6,055 nt of DNA from Clostridium sp. (GCA_016302185.1 JAEDOC010000125.1:1-6055), one strand, 5' to 3'; numbered from the stretch's first letter, positions 1 through 5,897 are shown. Numbers and translations: made by a program. Notes: generated by a model from the sequence alone, not told the origin.

Positions 1-1
1 C

Positions 2-148
2 TATGAGCCGGAGAAAGCAAAGGAATTAAAAGAAGCTGCGGCAGCTGAGCTTGCAGAGCTTCGTTCCGGCCCGACCGGTGCCAGAATCCTGGCCGGTCTC
101 GCAAAAACCGCTGAAAAGCTGGCAGCACGGAAGGGAGGAGAAAACTAA
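2..148 (+). CDS. C-terminal end of an unidentified protein (5' part outside the window)
   Basis: An open frame runs from the window edge to a TAA at 146-148, giving the last 48 residues of a protein. The tail is rich in Ala, Glu, Lys and Leu and looks like one or two amphipathic helices followed by a basic end. It has no cysteines, glycine-rich nucleotide motif or other diagnostic residue, so I do not recognise the family. Its stop overlaps the ATG of the next gene by one base (TAATG), and the next gene's Shine-Dalgarno (GGAGGAG, 134-140) lies inside this frame, so the two are almost certainly co-transcribed and translationally coupled. In related operons the missing partner of the downstream genes is an FAD/NAD-binding alpha subunit. 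This gene could be that subunit, or another catabolic enzyme of the same operon. The assignment is open; only the existence of a coding end is well supported. Confidence 0.7.
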   Translation, partial: YEPEKAKELKEAAAAELAELRSGPTGARILAGLAKTAEKLAARKGGEN

Positions 149-651
149 TGTTAATTCAGAATGGAATTCCCACAGCAGAAGATATCTTAAGCGTAACTCC
201 TTCCGAGGAGAGATTTGCAAAGGGTGCAGTAGCTATCGCAGAGTGTTTTCAGAAAATCCCCTGCAACCCCTGTACCAAGGCCTGTGTAAAAAAAGCAATC
301 CGGGTAGAGCCGGATATCAATGAAACCCCGAAGGTAGACTTCGATGTCTGCAACGGCTGCGGTGCCTGCATCGCCCGCTGTCCTGGTCTTGCCATCTTCG
401 TGGTAGACAAGACATACAGTGAGACCGAGGCTCTGGTAAAGCTTCCGTTCGAATTTCTTCCCGTTCCGAAGGAAGGCCAGTTAGCCTGCGGCTTAGATCG
501 TTCCGGCAAAGAGCTGGGATGGTTCCCGGTTGTGAAGGTCATCTCCGGCGGAAAGAAAAATATGACATATACCATCGGCCTGGCCGTTCCGAAGGAGCTG
601 GCCATGGAGGTTCGAAATATCAGAGTAGGAGGTTATAAGGATGGACGATAA
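148..651 (+). CDS. Ferredoxin-like 2x[4Fe-4S] protein, probable electron-transfer subunit of a flavin dehydrogenase
   Basis: This 167-residue protein probably carries electrons between flavoprotein subunits of a cytoplasmic dehydrogenase complex. Two cysteine groups are visible. The first is C33, C39, C42 and C46 (with IPCNPCTKAC). The second is the canonical CNGCGACIARCP with C68, C71, C74 and C78. Together they can hold two [4Fe-4S] clusters. The first group departs from CxxCxxCxxxCP: its first cysteine is five residues away from the next and no proline follows the last. After the clusters there are about 80 residues with beta-rich character (around FEFLPVPKEG and GLAVPKELAMEVRNIR), without transmembrane segments. 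ATG at 148 has GGAGG seven to nine bases upstream. The gene overlaps the BFD-like gene by 11 bases. By family and context it matches the delta (ferredoxin-like) subunit idea of PDH1-type L-proline dehydrogenases. The subunit role is inferred; the Fe-S binding is strongly supported. Confidence 0.88.
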   Translation: MLIQNGIPTAEDILSVTPSEERFAKGAVAIAECFQKIPCNPCTKACVKKAIRVEPDINETPKVDFDVCNGCGACIARCPGLAIFVVDKTYSETEALVKLPFEFLPVPKEGQLACGLDRSGKELGWFPVVKVISGGKKNMTYTIGLAVPKELAMEVRNIRVGGYKDGR

Positions 652-931
652 GAATACTATCCTCTGTCGCTGCGAGGATTTAACAAGAGAAGACATTCTT
701 AACTGTATCAAGGAAGGGTACTGCACCATTGATGAAATCAAGCGTGTTACCCGGGCCGGTATGGGACCCTGCCAGGGACGTACCTGCCGTATGCTGATTG
801 CGCAGGAACTCTCCTCCTATTATGGAATTCCCATGGAAGAGGTTCTGATGCCCACCTTCCGTCCGCCGACAAAGCCCATCAGCATGGGAGCTTTGGCTGA
901 CGCATATCTGGAGGGAGGTGCCGACGAATGA
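641..931 (+). CDS. BFD-like [2Fe-2S]-binding subunit
   Basis: This small protein of 96 residues has the BFD-like [2Fe-2S] fold (family of bacterioferritin-associated ferredoxin, HcnA, and the C-terminal part of opine oxidase alpha subunits). Cluster ligands are C9 and C11 (LCRCEDLT) and C44 and C49 (GMGPCQGRTC), the characteristic CxC, about 32 residues, CxxxxC spacing. Helical segments lie between and after them. The tail RPPTKPISMGALA is typical of members that partner DAO-like flavoproteins, where it is thought to help in subunit contact. The likely role is to relay electrons between the flavin sites of the dehydrogenase complex. Start: AGGAGGT at 627-633, seven bases before the ATG, inside the end of the ferredoxin-like gene. 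Its TGA overlaps the next ATG (ATGA at 928-931), so expression is coupled at both ends and balanced subunit ratios are expected. Family is well supported; exact partners are inferred. Confidence 0.9.
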   Translation: MDDKNTILCRCEDLTREDILNCIKEGYCTIDEIKRVTRAGMGPCQGRTCRMLIAQELSSYYGIPMEEVLMPTFRPPTKPISMGALADAYLEGGADE

Positions 932-2073
932 AAAAGGGTTATGACGTAATTATTATCGGAGGCGGTATCATCGGCTGTTCCACCGCATTCGAGCTGGCAA
1001 AACGGGGCATCACCGATGTTCTTCTGATTGAAAAAGGCTTTTTGACTTCCGGCGCTACCGGACGCTGCGGCGCCGGTATCCGCCAGCAGTGGGGTTCCGA
1101 GCTGAACGCCCGCATCGCACTGGAAAGTACCCATATTTTTGAGCATCTGGAAGAATACACCGGCTACAATCGCAGCTGCGGCCTTCACCAGGGCGGCTAC
1201 CTTCTGGTTGCCTACACCGAAAAAGAGTGGGCACAGTTCCAGGAGAACTTAAAGGTTCAGCATAAGCTGGGCATCGACTCCCGGGCAGTTGACTTAAAGG
1301 AAGCCAAGGAGATCGTTCCTTATTTAAACACCGAAGGCATGTTCGGCGCTACCTTCTGCCAGAAGGATGGCCATGCTGATCCGTTCCGTTGTACGCAGGC
1401 ATATGCTCAGGGTGCCAAGAGAATGGGCGTTGAATTCTTAACCTATACCGAAGTAACCGGTCTTCGCACCGAAGCCGGCCATATCGCAGGAGTAGAAACC
1501 ACCAAGGGCTATTTTGAAGCTAAAACCGTCATCAACTGTGCCAACGTACGTGCACCGGGACTGGCAAAGATGGTCGGCGAGGATATCCCGGTCATCTCCG
1601 AGCGTCATCAGGCACTGGTTACCGAGCCGGTGGCTCCGCTGATGGATTGTATGGTTATGTCCTTCCATCGTTCCTACTACGTACAGCAGACACCGCACGG
1701 CAGCTTTGTCATGGGCATCGGACCGCAGGAGGAGCCAAGCTTTAACTTCAAGTCCAGCTGGCAGTTCCTGGAGAAGAACTGTGCCGTTATGTGCGAAGCG
1801 CTTCCCATCCTGCGCAAATTAAACGTAGTTCGCCAGTGGGCCGGCCAGTACGACTTGAGCCCGGATCGCAACCCGATCATCGACGAAGCAGAGCAGGCCA
1901 AGGGCTTCTACAGCGTCTGCGGATTCTCCGGACACGGCTTCATGGTTGCTCCGAGAATCGCTATCCTCATGGCAAACCATCTGGCAGGACAGGAAGATAC
2001 CATGGATATCAAGATGTTCAGCAAAGAACGCTACAAAACCGGTAAACTTCTTCTGGAGCCGGCGGTTGTATAA
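928..2073 (+). CDS. FAD-dependent oxidoreductase of the DAO family, probable catalytic subunit of an amino-acid or opine dehydrogenase
   Basis: A 381-residue flavoprotein that should oxidise an amino acid or N-substituted amino acid, passing electrons to the Fe-S proteins encoded just upstream. The N-terminus has the Rossmann motif VIIIGGGIIGCSTAFELAKRG (G11, G13, G16) and E35 at the end of the second strand to bind the ADP ribose of FAD. SGATGRCGAGIRQQW (41-55) is the second conserved flavin segment of this family. The C-terminus has WAGQYDLSPDRNPII (304-318) and GFSGHGFMVAPRIA (332-345), the usual DAO signature near the flavin ring. There is no cysteine at the place where monomeric sarcosine oxidase attaches FAD covalently, so FAD is probably bound non-covalently. 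No signal peptide or membrane anchor is seen, so it is cytoplasmic. Length fits HcnC, OoxB and PDH1 beta subunits. GGAGGTG at 914-920 and an ATGA overlap support the start. Substrate (proline, sarcosine, a D-amino acid or an opine) cannot be told from sequence. Confidence 0.9.
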   Translation: MKKGYDVIIIGGGIIGCSTAFELAKRGITDVLLIEKGFLTSGATGRCGAGIRQQWGSELNARIALESTHIFEHLEEYTGYNRSCGLHQGGYLLVAYTEKEWAQFQENLKVQHKLGIDSRAVDLKEAKEIVPYLNTEGMFGATFCQKDGHADPFRCTQAYAQGAKRMGVEFLTYTEVTGLRTEAGHIAGVETTKGYFEAKTVINCANVRAPGLAKMVGEDIPVISERHQALVTEPVAPLMDCMVMSFHRSYYVQQTPHGSFVMGIGPQEEPSFNFKSSWQFLEKNCAVMCEALPILRKLNVVRQWAGQYDLSPDRNPIIDEAEQAKGFYSVCGFSGHGFMVAPRIAILMANHLAGQEDTMDIKMFSKERYKTGKLLLEPAVV

Positions 2074-2137
2074 GGTGCGCGCCGCTTAGATTCAAAAATA
2101 ACATTAGAAATTATCTTAGTTTTGATAACTTTCCCCT

Positions 2138-2186
2138 AAAAAGAACTCCCTGCCGGAACTGGAAAGAAACGGCAGGGGTTCTTTTT
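2138..2186. terminator. Bidirectional intrinsic terminator between the convergent operons
   Basis: The arms AAGAAC, T, CCCTGCCG (2141-2155) and CGGCAGGGGTTCTT (2170-2183) pair over 14 base pairs with one bulged T, around a 14-base loop. The stem is preceded by an A run and followed by a T run (AAA at 2138-2140 can pair with TTT at 2184-2186), so the hairpin has a T-tract on either strand. It sits 67 bases past the oxidoreductase stop and about 20 bases past the ribH stop, right for ending both operons. The rest of the 133-base gap (2074-2137) is AT-rich with only a weak TTATC/GATAA hairpin and no gene. Confidence 0.9.
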
Positions 2187-2206
2187 ATTCAGAAGGTACC
2201 GGTTTC

Positions 2207-2674
2207 TTAGCTTTCCATCTCCCGGATCAGATTCACCATCTCGATGGCACTTAAAGCACAGTCATATCCCTTATTGCCTGCCTTGGTGCCCGCGCGCTCG
2301 ATGGCCTGCTCGATATTCTCCGTGGTCACCACGCCGAACATCACCGGAACGCCGGTTTCTAACGAAACAGAGGCAATTCCCTTGGATACTTCGTTGCACA
2401 CATAATCGTAGTGGCTTGTGCTTCCGCGGATCACCGCGCCCACACAGATAATCGCGTCATATTTTCCGCTCTTTGCCATGCGGGAGGCAATTAACGGAAT
2501 TTCAAATGCGCCGGGTACCCAGGCCACCTGGATGTTCTCTTCCTTTGTTCCATGGCGCAGCAGGCCGTCCATGGCTCCTCCAAGCAGTTTGGAGGTAATA
2601 AATTCGTTAAAACGGGAGGCTACGATTCCCACCCGAATATCCTGTGCTACCAGCTTTCCTTCCAATGTTTTCAT
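2207..2674 (-). CDS. ribH: 6,7-dimethyl-8-ribityllumazine synthase (riboflavin synthase beta chain)
   Basis: Lumazine synthase condenses 3,4-dihydroxy-2-butanone 4-phosphate (from the RibB half of RibBA) with 5-amino-6-ribitylaminouracil to give 6,7-dimethyl-8-ribityllumazine, the substrate of riboflavin synthase. At 155 residues it is of the usual length. Family hallmarks are SRFNEFIT (20-27; F22 contacts the pyrimidine), WVPGAFEIP (52-60), GAVIRGSTSHYDYV (79-92) with the catalytic-site H88, and FGVVTTENIEQA (around 113-124) followed by ERAGTKAGNKG. Members usually form pentamers or 60-meric shells that can enclose riboflavin synthase; that is family knowledge, not visible here. The start ATG has AAGGAG at 2685-2690 ten bases upstream. 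It is the last gene of the riboflavin operon, after a purine-rich 93-base spacer, and ends just before the shared terminator. No key residue is missing. Confidence 0.97.
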   Translation of the reverse strand: MKTLEGKLVAQDIRVGIVASRFNEFITSKLLGGAMDGLLRHGTKEENIQVAWVPGAFEIPLIASRMAKSGKYDAIICVGAVIRGSTSHYDYVCNEVSKGIASVSLETGVPVMFGVVTTENIEQAIERAGTKAGNKGYDCALSAIEMVNLIREMES

Positions 2675-2767
2675 TGTCTTATTTCTCCTTCCTTACCTTA
2701 TCTTTTTCTTACCTTTATTTTTTTTAATTCTATTTTTTCCGACTTTATTTCCCTGGCTTTTCTTTCC
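2675..2767 (-). other. Purine-rich ribBA-ribH intergenic spacer carrying the ribH ribosome binding site
   Basis: On the coding (minus) strand about 79 of 93 bases are purines, in long A and G runs, with only scattered T and very few C. Such a transcript segment can hardly fold on itself. The ribH Shine-Dalgarno AAGGAG lies at 2685-2690, within AAGGTAAGGAAGGAG, a series of Shine-Dalgarno-like pieces. I see no terminator hairpin and no convincing promoter (a TAGAAT lacks a -35 partner). It is by far the most biased stretch of the riboflavin operon and may simply give an open landing site for ribosomes. Confidence 0.6.
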
Positions 2768-3970
2768 CTACTTATAATTCAGCAGATGGCCCATCCGTTT
2801 CTGCTTCGTCTTTAAATAAAACAGATCATGAGCGGTGGGATCCATCTGAATCGGAACCCGCTCGCCAATTTCCAGGCCAAACTCGGCCAGCTGATATACC
2901 TTGTCCGGATTATTAGTCAGAAGGCGCAGGCTCTTCACTCCGAGATCCTTCAGAATCTGGGCGCCGATGTAGTATTCCCTCTGATCTCCGGCAAAGCCCA
3001 GGGCCAGATTGGCTTCCAGAGTATCCATGCCCTGCTCCTGCAGCTCGTAGGCCTTCAGCTTATTGATCAGACCGATGCCCCGGCCTTCCTGGCGCATGTA
3101 AAGGAGAATCCCCCTGCCCTCCTTCTCAATCTGAGTCATGGCAGAGGCCAGCTGCTGTCCGCAGTCACAGCGCAGGGAACCAAAGGTATCACCGGTCAGA
3201 CACTCAGAATGTACCCGGCACAGTACATCCTTCCCGTCTCCAATCTCTCCCTTCACCAGCGCCACATGGTGCTCGCCATTTAATCGGTTCACATAGCCAT
3301 AAGCCATAAAATTGCCGTACCGTGTGGGCATTTTAGTCACTGTCACCCGATCCACCAGCTTCTCATGGCATTTCCGGTATTCCTGCAGCGCCTGAATCGT
3401 GATAAATTTCAAATCCCATTTTTTTGCCAGCTCCTGAAGCTCCTCCGTACGCATCATGGTGCCGTCCTCCCGCATGATCTCGCAGCAGAGGCCGCACTGC
3501 TTTAAACCGGCCAGACGGCACAGATCCACTGTTGCCTCCGTGTGACCGTTGCGTTCCAGCACTCCGTTTTTCTTCGCCAGCAGCGGGAACATGTGGCCAG
3601 GCCGGCGGAAATCCTCCGGCTTTGCGTCATCGGCCACACACTGCAGCGCCGTGATGGAACGCTCCGCCGCGGAAATTCCGGTGGTAGTCTTCGCACTGTC
3701 GATGGAAACCGTAAAGGCAGTCTCATGGTTATCCGTATTATTGGCCACCATCTGGGGGATCTGCAGCTTCCGCACATATTCCTCCGACATGGGCATACAG
3801 ATCAGTCCTTTTCCGTGGGTTGCCATAAAATTAATATTTGCTGTTGTGGCAAACTCTGCCGCACAGATAAAATCTCCCTCGTTCTCCCGATCCGCATCAT
3901 CCGTTACCAGAATCACCTTTCCGCTTTTCAGATCCTCTAACGCCTCTTCAATTGTGTTAAACTGAAACAT
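2768..3970 (-). CDS. ribBA: Bifunctional 3,4-dihydroxy-2-butanone 4-phosphate synthase / GTP cyclohydrolase II
   Basis: This 400-residue fusion supplies both starting branches of riboflavin synthesis. The N-terminal RibB half (about 1-200) makes dihydroxybutanone phosphate from ribulose 5-phosphate. It shows DDADRENEGD (24-33, with metal and substrate residues R28, E29 and D33), RRPGHMFPL (122-130), NGHTEATVDL (141-150) and CEIMREDGTM (163-172, with E164). The C-terminal RibA half (about 205-400) opens GTP to diaminopyrimidine for RibD. It has VHSECLTGDTFGSLRCDCG with the zinc ligands C257, C268 and C270, MRQEGRGIGLINKLKAY (292-308), and LTNNPDK (351-357). Both active sites look intact and the length is normal for RibBA. 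AAAGGAG (3978-3984) precedes the ATG by seven bases. It follows ribE after a 76-base gap without a clear promoter or terminator and should be co-transcribed from the riboswitch-controlled leader. Confidence 0.97.
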   Translation of the reverse strand: MFQFNTIEEALEDLKSGKVILVTDDADRENEGDFICAAEFATTANINFMATHGKGLICMPMSEEYVRKLQIPQMVANNTDNHETAFTVSIDSAKTTTGISAAERSITALQCVADDAKPEDFRRPGHMFPLLAKKNGVLERNGHTEATVDLCRLAGLKQCGLCCEIMREDGTMMRTEELQELAKKWDLKFITIQALQEYRKCHEKLVDRVTVTKMPTRYGNFMAYGYVNRLNGEHHVALVKGEIGDGKDVLCRVHSECLTGDTFGSLRCDCGQQLASAMTQIEKEGRGILLYMRQEGRGIGLINKLKAYELQEQGMDTLEANLALGFAGDQREYYIGAQILKDLGVKSLRLLTNNPDKVYQLAEFGLEIGERVPIQMDPTAHDLFYLKTKQKRMGHLLNYK

Positions 3971-4046
3971 TTCTGTACTCCTTTCCGTCCCGTCATCCCG
4001 GGAACGCGGCTGTAAAACTGTATTTTAAGCTGTGAAATGTCATATG

Positions 4047-4712
4047 TCATAGAAATCCGCATTGACTCAAGAATTCCATCGACAGACTGCCGCTCTCCTG
4101 TCCCGCGTCAGCTGCGGATGCTTCTGCCGGACGGCACAGCTTCTCGACGTATTTTCCAATCATGTCATTTTCCAGATTCACCAGATCGCCCACCCTGCGC
4201 TCTCCGAGAATTGTCACCTTCTGCGTATGGGGAATCACTGATACGGCAAAGCTTTCCCGGTCCACCCGGGCCACCGTCAGACTAATTCCGTCGATGGTAA
4301 TGGATCCCTTCTCTATGATATAGCGCATCACCGGCGGCTCCGCCTTCACTGTATACCAGATGGCGGTATCATCTCTGGTAATTGAGAGGATCGTTCCCAT
4401 CCCATCCACGTGACCGGCCACAATGTGGCCTCCGAACCGTCCGTTCGCCGCCATGGCCCGCTCCAGATTCACATGGCTGCCGCTCTTTAACTGAATCAGA
4501 GAAGAACGATTGATGGTTTCATGCATCACATCCGCCGAAAACCCGCGTCCGTGCAGGGCAGTGACCGTCAGGCAGACGCCGTTCACCGCCACGCTGTCCC
4601 CAATCTTCAAATCACTCAGTATCTCGTCCGCCTCAATCTCCAGAATGGCCGAATGGCCGCCTTTCTGAATCCGGCGCACCGTTCCCAGCTCCTCCACAAT
4701 TCCTGTGAACAT
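4047..4712 (-). CDS. ribE: Riboflavin synthase (alpha chain)
   Basis: Riboflavin synthase dismutates two molecules of 6,7-dimethyl-8-ribityllumazine to riboflavin and the ribitylaminouracil that RibH re-uses. The 221-residue protein has the two tandem lumazine-binding barrels. Repeat one begins MFTGIVEELGTV and includes GDSVAVNGVCLTV (38-50, with C47) and NLERAM (82-87). Repeat two includes GRFGGHIVAGHVDG (91-104), KGSITIDGISLTV and VNLENDMIGKYVEKL, and the chain ends with EFLSQCGFL, like the usual trimerisation helix. I start it at the ATG at 4710-4712, because MFTGI is the near-universal N-terminus and GGAGG lies nine bases upstream. The in-frame ATG at 4716-4718 would add Met-Arg but leaves only three bases from GGAGG. 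The first 80 bases overlap the end of ribD in another frame, so translation is probably coupled. Confidence 0.96.
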   Translation of the reverse strand: MFTGIVEELGTVRRIQKGGHSAILEIEADEILSDLKIGDSVAVNGVCLTVTALHGRGFSADVMHETINRSSLIQLKSGSHVNLERAMAANGRFGGHIVAGHVDGMGTILSITRDDTAIWYTVKAEPPVMRYIIEKGSITIDGISLTVARVDRESFAVSVIPHTQKVTILGERRVGDLVNLENDMIGKYVEKLCRPAEASAADAGQESGSLSMEFLSQCGFL

Positions 4713-5799
4713 CCGCATCCACCTCCCCTTCTATCAGAATATCTTCTCCCAGTGGAGTGATTGTATAGCTTTTCAGTTTCACCGCTTCTGCCGGAGAAGG
4801 AAAGCCCCTTCCCTCCACAGGAGTCTTCGCCTCCGCTCCGCCGAATACCTTCGGTGCGATATAGGCCTGAATCCGGTTGACGATTCCGCATTCCAGTGCC
4901 GACCAGTTCAGGATTCCGCCGCCTTCCAGAAGAATGCTGTCGATTTTTTCTTCCCCCAGCCGCCGCATCAGCTCCAAAAGATCCAGATGACTGTCTTTTT
5001 CCGGAATCGTCAGGACACGGCAGCCCGCCTTCTCATAGGGCAACAGCCGTTCCGGCTCCGAACAGCAGGTAGCCAGAATCGTAGGTACCTCTCCTGCCGT
5101 GCGGATCACATTGGCCGTCAACGGAATCCGAAGTCTGGAATCACAGAGAATCCGTATGGGATTTCGACCGCCGGGGATTCGACAGGTCAGCAGCGGATCG
5201 TCTGCCAGCACCGTCCCGCTTCCCGCCATGATCGCCGTATAACGGTCTCTTTGCCGGTGCACATGCTCTCTTGCTTTTTCCCCGGTAATCCACTTCGATT
5301 CTCCGGTATAGGCCGCAATCTTTCCGTCCAGCGTCATGGCATATTTCATCACCACATAGGGTCTTTTTTTCTGAATATAATGGAAAAACACCGGATTCAT
5401 CCGGTCACATTCCTCCGCAAGAACATGCTCCGTCACCTCCACACCGTGCTCCCGCAGCGTCGCAATTCCTTTGCCGCAGACCAGCTCATTGGGATCGGAG
5501 GAACCAACCACCACGCGGCCAATCCCCGCCTCCAGAATCGCATCCACACAGGGCGGCTGTTTTCCGTGATGACAGCAGGGCTCCAGCGTCACATACATGG
5601 TTGCTCCCACCGGAGATTCCGTGCAGGCGGCCAGCGCCTCCCGCTCCGCGTGAAGGCCGCCGTACTGCCGGTGATAGCCGGTGCCAATCACCCGGCCATC
5701 TTTCACAATCACGCTTCCCACCATGGGATTGGGTGCCGTCCTTCCGGCCCCTTTTTCTGCCAGCTCCAACGCCATCTTCATATAAGCAATATCATCCAT
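4633..5799 (-). CDS. ribD: Bifunctional diaminohydroxyphosphoribosylaminopyrimidine deaminase / 5-amino-6-(5-phosphoribosylamino)uracil reductase
   Basis: RibD takes the GTP cyclohydrolase II product, deaminates it and reduces the ribose side chain with NADPH. The N-terminal deaminase domain (about 1-145) has TAPNPMVGSVIV (21-32), HAE with H50 as zinc ligand and E52 as proton shuttle, and PCCHHGKQPPC with C75 and C84 as the other zinc ligands. The reductase domain (from about 147) has KYAMTLDGKIA (152-162, with K152), the conserved block ITGEKARE (171-178), AGSGTVLADDPLLTCR (192-207) and LLEGGG (290-295). I chose the ATG at 5797-5799, seven bases after GGAGG; the adjacent ATG at 5800-5802 and a TTG at 5826 are alternatives. 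From 5799 the protein has 388 residues, roughly 27 more than B. subtilis RibG (361), because the frame runs 80 bases into ribE. Both active sites look complete. First gene after the FMN riboswitch. Confidence 0.96.
   Translation of the reverse strand: MDDIAYMKMALELAEKGAGRTAPNPMVGSVIVKDGRVIGTGYHRQYGGLHAEREALAACTESPVGATMYVTLEPCCHHGKQPPCVDAILEAGIGRVVVGSSDPNELVCGKGIATLREHGVEVTEHVLAEECDRMNPVFFHYIQKKRPYVVMKYAMTLDGKIAAYTGESKWITGEKAREHVHRQRDRYTAIMAGSGTVLADDPLLTCRIPGGRNPIRILCDSRLRIPLTANVIRTAGEVPTILATCCSEPERLLPYEKAGCRVLTIPEKDSHLDLLELMRRLGEEKIDSILLEGGGILNWSALECGIVNRIQAYIAPKVFGGAEAKTPVEGRGFPSPAEAVKLKSYTITPLGEDILIEGEVDADVHRNCGGAGNGAPDSERRPFGHSGD
4721..4728 (-). promoter_or_regulatory. Ribosome binding site of ribE, inside ribD
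   Basis: The minus strand reads GGGGAGGT here. The spacing from GGAGG is three bases to the upstream ATG (4716-4718) and nine to the downstream ATG (4710-4712), which decides for the downstream start giving MFTGIVEE. The site lies within ribD codons that encode its normal C-terminal end (around EGEV), so ribosomes finishing ribD pass over it. Confidence 0.75.
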
Positions 5800-5800
5800 C

Positions 5801-5817
5801 ATTTCACCTCCTGAAAT
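5801..5817 (-). promoter_or_regulatory. Ribosome binding site of ribD in the loop of a small hairpin
   Basis: The minus strand reads ATTTCA, GGAGG, TGAAAT: two 6-base arms that are perfect reverse complements with the Shine-Dalgarno core as a 5-base loop. The 3' arm includes the first two bases of the ATG at 5800-5802 and leaves the ATG at 5797-5799 unpaired. GGAGG is four bases from the first ATG and seven from the second, favouring the second as start. The stem is all A-U but for one G-C type pair, so it is weak; a regulatory role is only a possibility. Confidence 0.6.
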
Positions 5818-5824
5818 CCGGGGC

Positions 5825-5864
5825 AAAAAAGAAAAGCCCCAAACAAAAGGTTCAGGGCTTTCCT
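5825..5864 (-). terminator. Second (promoter-distal) intrinsic terminator of the rib leader
   Basis: On the minus strand AGGAAAGCCC (5855-5864) pairs with GGGCTTTTCT (5830-5839): ten pairs including one G-U, with a 15-base loop, followed by a run of five T (5825-5829). It lies 13 bases before the ribD Shine-Dalgarno. It is less stable than the hairpin upstream of it, and a small TCATT/AATGA hairpin (5866-5878) sits just before it. Its likely job is a second stop for leader transcription when FMN is bound, or a backup. Confidence 0.75.
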
Positions 5865-5897
5865 ATCATTCTCAATGACAAAAATATTCTTTTTCGC

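Noticed and set aside
820..1188. Minus-strand frame of 122 codons opposite the BFD-like and DAO-like genes.
   Set aside because: It is antisense to two genes with clear cofactor motifs and has no domain features of its own.
3893..3902. Alanine 26 in the RibB metal-site motif (DDADRENEGD where DDEDRENEGD is frequent), considered as a damaged active site.
   Set aside because: The essential R28, E29 and D33 are kept, and this position varies among RibB proteins, so activity is expected.
3542..3965. Two overlapping plus-strand frames of 132 and 138 codons opposite the RibB half of ribBA.
   Set aside because: They are antisense to a well-conserved gene and show no motif; they reflect codon bias of ribBA.
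3971..4046. The ribE-ribBA gap, examined for a promoter, terminator or second riboswitch.
   Set aside because: Only a weak 4-base-pair CCCG/CGGG hairpin and the ribBA Shine-Dalgarno are seen; no T-tract or promoter pair.
4038..4051. A short direct repeat TGTCATA at the end of ribE, considered as an attachment or operator site.
   Set aside because: Two 7-base copies around a stop codon are too short, and nothing mobile or regulatory is adjacent.
4705..5814. A 369-codon open frame on the plus strand opposite ribD.
   Set aside because: It lies almost entirely antisense to a ribD with all its catalytic motifs, has no recognisable domain, and its composition (many His, Arg, Ser, Gln) is that of a reverse-strand shadow of a biased gene.
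5824..5826. A TTG start for ribD that would add nine residues (ending MPRISGGEM).
   Set aside because: Those codons cover the Shine-Dalgarno itself, and the ATG pair right after it fits the family's N-terminus.
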